From Baffinella frigidus (taxonomy: Eukaryota; Cryptophyceae; Cryptomonadales; Baffinellaceae): DNA of 20,698 nt. The stretch lies in the NCBI GenBank assembly GCA_026770585.1, contig MU647748.1:44592-65289 (forward strand), written 5' to 3'. The position numbers and the translations under genes were made by a program. The notes below the pieces were generated by a model. The model worked only from the letters and a program-made list of their open reading frames with translations. It had not been told where the DNA came from and ran no database searches. Within the stretch, counting starts at the first letter, position 1. Each line of letters starts with the position of its first letter. Below are positions 17,432 through 20,698 of this stretch, in pieces.

Positions 17432-18168
17432 TGCCCCTCCGTGGCCGTGCCAGTGCCCAACGTACCTAAGCGCCGGTCTGTGAGAAGTGGAGTTCTGCTG
17501 CAGGTGGATGCGCTGGATCCTTGGTCGGATAGCGAGGGGGCAAACGGATCGTGAACGAATTTCCCAATTGCACGAGAAAGGAACCAGTCGCGTCCAATTT
17601 CATCTCGGACCATACCAGAATTTGTCCACATGAAAAGGCGTGAGATAGCATCTTGGTCTGAAATTAAATATGTACCTGGACAAACTGCCCAAATGGGATA
17701 TTTGTCCATAATTACCCGAATGATTTGCCCCCTCGCTATCCGGGCAAGGTCTGCCACCACCACAGATGAGTCTCCGCGTTCGAGGGACAGCGAGGGGAAC
17801 TCAGAGTGGAGGGTGCGAGGAAAGCGTCGTTTGAGAGGGTGGGGATGCGGGAGCAGGGTACAGCGGGAAGGAGCGAACATCAAACGGGGCAGGGCTGGGA
17901 GCAGACCAGTGGAGGCGAAGGCCTCCGCGTCGGGGTCTGAGGCCCCTGAGGGTCCTGACACGGCAGCACGCGCGTGGGGAGGGGTGAGGAGCTCTCCGTC
18001 CCCGCGGCAGGAGAGCACCCTCAAGCAAAGCACCTGGGGGTCGACGGGCGCGTGGCGGCGTCGCGCTCGCACACTCCGCGCGGCGGGCGGCGCGGAGTAT
18101 GCGAGCGCGACGCGATCAGACATCTCCCGCGCGGGAGAACGGGACACCGTCGCGGAGGCATACTCCAA
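17344..18168 (-). CDS. Weak hypothetical ORF, 274 codons, overlaps a foldback element
   Basis: The longest ATG-to-stop ORF in the window. Codons from 18168 down to about 17745 end mostly in G or C. They give a Pro/Ala/Arg/Ser-rich, probably disordered sequence with no recognisable motif. From 17742 downward the frame runs through the 217-base foldback element, so the C-terminal third is element DNA and cannot be ancestral coding sequence. The start lies among GC-rich palindromes (18058-18138). High regional GC makes long random ORFs likely. It overlaps the 107-codon ORF in another frame, and at most one can be right. Confidence 0.18.
   Translation of the reverse strand: MEYASATVSRSPAREMSDRVALAYSAPPAARSVRARRRHAPVDPQVLCLRVLSCRGDGELLTPPHARAAVSGPSGASDPDAEAFASTGLLPALPRLMFAPSRCTLLPHPHPLKRRFPRTLHSEFPSLSLERGDSSVVVADLARIARGQIIRVIMDKYPIWAVCPGTYLISDQDAISRLFMWTNSGMVRDEIGRDWFLSRAIGKFVHDPFAPSLSDQGSSASTCSRTPLLTDRRLGTLGTGTATEGHWDICWPRERRPPPQLLVQLGEPTRASGA
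17526..17742. mobile_element. MITE-like foldback element with 19-bp perfect terminal inverted repeats
   Basis: CGGATAGCGAGGGGGCAAA at 17526-17544 is the exact complement of 17724-17742. Inward similarity continues weakly (shared TCCCA-TT, AATTTCA and GACCA blocks by reverse complement). The 217-base size and AT-richer interior stand out from the GC-rich flanks. No internal transposase and no clear target-site duplication. Confidence 0.65.
18058..18113. repeat. GC-rich hairpin with 24-bp stem
   Basis: 18058-18081 (starts GCGTCGCGCTCGCA, ends CTCCGCGC) pairs with 18090-18113 at 23 of 24 positions. The exception is one C/A mismatch. The loop is 8 bases (GGCGGGCG). Confidence 0.93.
18123..18138. 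repeat. 16-bp perfect palindrome
   Basis: TCTCCCGC followed by GCGGGAGA, no spacer, 9 bases after the 24-bp-stem hairpin. Confidence 0.95.
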
Positions 18169-18189
18169 CCCGCCCCCCTCCCTCTCCTG

Positions 18190-18707
18190 GTGTAGGGTGT
18201 AGGGCGTAGGGTGTAGGGTTTAGGGTTTAGGGTTTAGGGTTTAGGGTTAGCTTCAGGTTCGGGTTCAGGTTTAGGGTTGAGGGTTTGGTTGTTAGGGTTT
18301 AGGGTGTAGGGTGCAGGGTTGAAGGGTTAGAGTATAGGGTGTAGGGATCAGGGTTTAGGGATCAGGGTTTATGGTTTATGGTTTATGGTTTATGGTTTAT
18401 GGTTTATGGTTTATGGTTAAGGGGTGTAGGGTTTAGGGATTAGGTTTTAGGGTGTAGGGTTCAGGTTTCAGTGTCTAGGGTTTAGGGTTTAAGGGTTTAA
18501 GGTTTAGGGTGTAGGGTTTAGGGTTTAGGGTTTAGAGTTTAGGGTTTAGGGTTTAGGGTTTAGGGTTTAGGGTTTAGGGTTTAGGGTTTAGGGTTAAACC
18601 AGTTTGAAGCGCCAGACCTGCGTGCCCCGCCCCTGGTTCAGGGTTTAGGGTTCAGGGTTCAAGGTTCAGAGTTCAGGGTTCAGGGTTTGGGGTTGAGGGT
18701 TTCGGGT
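18190..18707 (+). repeat. Interstitial telomere-like repeat array (TTTAGGG and variants)
   Basis: About 520 bases of heptamers. Eight perfect TTTAGGG units lie at 18538-18593 and seven perfect TTTATGG units at 18368-18416. Elsewhere there are mixed GTAGGG, TTAAGGG and TTCAGGG units. A 40-base unique insert (18596-18635) splits off a right part (18636-18707) dominated by TTCAGGG. TTTAGGG is the Arabidopsis-type telomere repeat. The array is internal, flanked on the right by a gene, so it is not a present chromosome end in this assembly. Units read TTTAGGG on the plus strand throughout. Confidence 0.93.
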
Positions 18708-19100
18708 TCACAATGCCTTCTCGAGATCCGCGGGCTGGTCCCGCGCGTTTTTCTGTGCTCGGGGCATGAAGAATCTCTGGTACAAACCCCTCAACAGGAC
18801 CTCGTTCCGGATGCCGAGCGTGTAGTGCTCGGTGCGCCACTCATCGAGCGCGCTCTCGAAGAAAACCGTGTCGCTCTCGACGGTCAGCTTCCGCCCCAAC
18901 GGCTTCCCCTCGCAGTTAATGCTGAGGAGCAAGTCGAATGCTGCGAGGTCGTCCTCCCCAAGCTCGTACGGACCGCCGCCGGGCGGGTTCAGCTCCGAGA
19001 GACACTGCTCCCCGCTGGCTCCGCCCCCGCCGGCTACATCACCGGCTAGGATCGAGAGCAGCGCGAGCGCGAGGAGCCCCCAACCGTATCCTGCACGCAT
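18708..19100 (-). CDS. Predicted secreted protein of unknown function, 130 aa
   Basis: I choose the ATG at 19100 because the protein then opens with a good signal peptide: MRAGYGWG followed by a hydrophobic core (LLALALLSILA, residues 9-19) and small residues (about 20-27). The same frame stays open upstream to an ATG at 19370 (220 codons), but those extra 90 residues look like translated 5' leader. The mature part has Cys at 33 and 63, an acidic-hydrophobic segment (YELGEDDLAAFDLLLS, 45-60), and a charged helical stretch around ESALDEWRTEHYTLGIRNEV (82-101). The C-terminus is basic and polar. No family recognised. The TGA stop is supplied by the first GGGTTCA unit of the telomere-like array, so the natural C-terminus may be lost. 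Divergent from the FkbM gene. Confidence 0.55.
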   Translation of the reverse strand: MRAGYGWGLLALALLSILAGDVAGGGGASGEQCLSELNPPGGGPYELGEDDLAAFDLLLSINCEGKPLGRKLTVESDTVFFESALDEWRTEHYTLGIRNEVLLRGLYQRFFMPRAQKNARDQPADLEKAL

Positions 19101-19274
19101 CGGGGCTTCCACCACTGCGGAAGAGCGCGGTGGCCCTGTTCCCGAGGGGTCGGGAACAGCGAGGCTCTGTTCGGATCCGACCCCGCTGCAAGGTGATTTT
19201 GAGGTCTGAAAATCGACGATGTGCCCAAGGTGTTTTAACTTATCCATGATGTGCCTACGCAAGATTCTAAAGGG

Positions 19275-19339
19275 TGGCGTAGGGGTAGAACCGCTACGCG
19301 GAACCAAGGGGTATTTTTTTCTATGGGGGCGAATCCCCC
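19275..19339 (+). other. tRNA-like A-box/B-box remnant
   Basis: TGGCGTAGGGGTAGAA (from 19275) resembles a tRNA D-arm/A box. GGGGCGAATCC (19326-19336) differs from the B-box consensus GGTTCGANTCC at two positions. GGGGG/CCCCC (19325-19329/19335-19339) would form a T-stem, but the loop has 5 rather than 7 bases, and no proper acceptor or anticodon stem is seen. At best a tRNA-derived (SINE-like) relic. Confidence 0.15.
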
Positions 19340-19777
19340 GAGAGGACACCGGTGTGGAAAACGGCTCCAATTCCGGATGTTAACGTCCTTTTCAGACCTG
19401 GAATTGGAGCCAATTGCGCAACGTTTCAGCCATAAAACAGTATTGAGACGGGAATCATGTTGAAACGCAACGTTTCGTTAATTGCATTATGTTTTCTTGG
19501 GACGTTTTTTAATGCAATTAAAATCGCAACGTTTCATTATGTATCACACAATTCGATCTCAAAGTGGCCGTAAAACGTTTTAGGGCAACTTTGCATTGTG
19601 TATTCTGTATTTTGTCATCACTAGAATCCAGCCTCAGGGGCTTTAAATGGCCTTGTTTTGGGCCTTATGTATTCTTTTCTTCCTTTCTCGATTCAGCGTA
19701 AGAAACGGCCTAAGTTGTCTCCAGGGTGGGTTGACATTTTTTCGTGTTTCCGTTCCCGATCGCCGGAGCCTGCCTAC

Positions 19778-19822
19778 GTGCCGCGAGGGCGGCACGCCTT
19801 TTCCCGCTGCGGGGGAAAAGGC
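19778..19822 (+). promoter_or_regulatory. Two back-to-back hairpins in the FkbM gene leader
   Basis: GTGCCGC-GAGG-GCGGCAC (19778-19795) is followed without a gap by GCCTTTTCCC/GGGAAAAGGC (19796-19805/19813-19822), loop 7 bases. They end 14 bases before the chosen ATG at 19837. In the mRNA they would form stable 5'-UTR stems close to the start codon. A regulatory role is inference. Confidence 0.6.
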
Positions 19823-19836
19823 ATTTTTTGTATTCT

Positions 19837-20698
19837 ATGGTGTCGTTTCGAGCAGCATTTCTCAGAGTCCTCTGTATTCTCATAATTGGTCTCGTCCTGG
19901 TTGCGCTTCTCTTGGATGTTGCGGTTTTCAATTTTTTTCGCTCTCAAGCATTGACCGCGGCGACAAATTTTACGGGTACCAACGCTACTTTTGTCAGGAC
20001 TCAAGCTTCACTCCACTCGCCGACGGCACCAGCACCGGCCACCACTGCTGGCTGGGGGCACGCTGAGCGTGAGAAGGCGAGGCAGGCCTTCGACGCGGCG
20101 CACATGCGCTTCAAGGGCGCTGCAAAGGCATCGTTCCGCCTGCCTTTAAGTGACACCGACATCACCGTCGTGAATGGTGTCGCGACGCATGCATGGTGGA
20201 GCCGCGTCGCGTCGGGGGCTTGGGAGCCGCAGACGTTCCGAGTTTTTAATCAGGAGCTGCGGCCGGGCATGGTCTACGTCGGCTTTGGGGAGTGGGTGGG
20301 CGTGACGGGTCTGTTTGCGGCTCAGCGTGTCAAGAAGGCCATCCTTATGGACGCGGACCCTCGGGCGTACGAGGAGCTTCGGGCCAACGTGAAGCTGAAT
20401 CAGGCCTCGCTGAGCAATAGGATGGAGACCGACCCTCGCTGCATCTCGTCGTCCCGAGGCAAGGTGAAAATGCATGGCAATGGCGGGTCGGGGTCGTCCA
20501 TCGTCAGCCAGGCGTGGACCACAGGGATGCCTGAGTTCGAGGTTGACTGCCTTCCGCTATCCGAGCTGCTGGCGGAATACGGTGTGACCACGGAGACGGA
20601 CCACGTTTTTGTCAAGATTGACACGGAGGGAGCTGAATCCTTGATTCTGCCCTCACTACGCGAATGGGTGGAGGCCTCAAAGAAGAAGCCAACCATTT
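19837..20698 (+). CDS. Membrane-anchored FkbM-family methyltransferase, 3' truncated by the window
   Basis: An SAM-dependent methyltransferase of the FkbM type. Members usually O-methylate sugars or other small hydroxyl substrates; the substrate here is unknown. The first in-frame ATG gives an 8-residue tail and a membrane segment (VLCILIIGLVLVALLL, 11-26). A Ser/Thr/Ala/Pro-rich stem follows with two N-glycosylation sequons (NFT at 44, NAT at 49), so a type II Golgi or ER protein is likely. The catalytic domain starts near residue 95. SAM motif I is VYVGFGEWVGVTGLFAA (146-162), where many relatives have D at the G149 position. Motif II is ILMDADPRAYEEL (169-181). The family hallmark VKIDTEGAE is at 259-267. 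287 codons are visible with no stop. GC3 is high and no intron is evident. The frame is closed upstream by a stop at 19732. The leader carries two hairpins. Confidence 0.9.
   Translation, partial: MVSFRAAFLRVLCILIIGLVLVALLLDVAVFNFFRSQALTAATNFTGTNATFVRTQASLHSPTAPAPATTAGWGHAEREKARQAFDAAHMRFKGAAKASFRLPLSDTDITVVNGVATHAWWSRVASGAWEPQTFRVFNQELRPGMVYVGFGEWVGVTGLFAAQRVKKAILMDADPRAYEELRANVKLNQASLSNRMETDPRCISSSRGKVKMHGNGGSGSSIVSQAWTTGMPEFEVDCLPLSELLAEYGVTTETDHVFVKIDTEGAESLILPSLREWVEASKKKPTI

Larger units (their letters stand above)
19101..19836. promoter_or_regulatory. Shared divergent intergenic region rich in dyads
   Basis: It separates two divergent genes and becomes AT-richer from 19480 to 19640. 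Dyads: ACACCGGTGT (19346-19355); GGCTCCAATTCC/GGAATTGGAGCC (19363-19374/19400-19411); GAAACG-CAA-CGTTTC (19462-19476); TTAATTGCATTA/TAATGCAATTAA (19478-19489/19510-19521); TAAAACGTTTTA (19571-19582). The motif GCAACGTTTC occurs three times (about 19418, 19467, 19527). TTTAAA at 19642-19647 is a possible TATA-like box for the plus gene. Promoter function is inferred from position. Confidence 0.45.

Noticed and set aside
17630-18202. 190-codon plus-strand ORF
   Set aside because: Spans the foldback element and the GC-rich hairpins; Arg/Gly/Ser-rich translation typical of random GC-rich DNA.
19647-20066. 139-codon plus-strand ORF overlapping the FkbM gene start
   Set aside because: A different frame from the methyltransferase, which has the membrane segment, sequons and catalytic motifs.
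20146-20696. Two minus-strand ORFs opposite the FkbM domain
   Set aside because: Antisense shadows of a high-GC3 coding sequence.

Overview
This window looks like nuclear DNA of a unicellular eukaryote. It has no operons, Shine-Dalgarno spacing or prokaryotic gene packing. It carries long CT, GA and CATC microsatellites, a 190-base polypurine tract, and degenerate arrays of the TTTAGGG heptamer, which is the telomere repeat of plants, many green algae, dinoflagellates, chromerids and apicomplexans. The best gene encodes a membrane-anchored FkbM-type methyltransferase, a family expanded in microalgae. An alga or alveolate protist is my inference; the sequence alone does not settle the lineage.

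Layout. Bases 1-47 are a pure G run (scaffold edge or artefact). About 48-18190 is almost entirely non-coding and dense in repeats. It holds tandem minisatellites, diverged dispersed repeats in direct and inverted orientation, and many foldback elements or perfect hairpins. Only weak gene candidates occur here: a 3' exon-like piece near 15.6 kb and two minus-strand ORFs at 17.1-18.2 kb. I saw no transposase, integrase or reverse transcriptase, so the mobile elements look non-autonomous or decayed. Bases 18190-18707 are an interstitial telomere-like array.

The right end is the gene-bearing part. A 130-codon minus-strand gene for a predicted secreted protein (18708-19100) has its stop codon formed by the last telomere-like unit. 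Across a 736-base intergenic region rich in palindromes lies a plus-strand gene from 19837 that runs off the window. It encodes a short cytoplasmic tail, a membrane anchor, a stem with two N-glycosylation sequons, and an FkbM methyltransferase domain with the KIDTEGAE motif. The two genes are divergent and could share a promoter region. Both would act in or through the secretory pathway.

The most unusual signal is the amount of intramolecular symmetry. In two repeat families the copies keep a hairpin at the same place while the stem sequence differs. A 260-base cluster at 12980-13241 contains several hairpins, including one with a 20-bp stem. Three larger elements (8823-9109, 12285-12647, 17526-17742) have the structure of MITE-like foldback elements.
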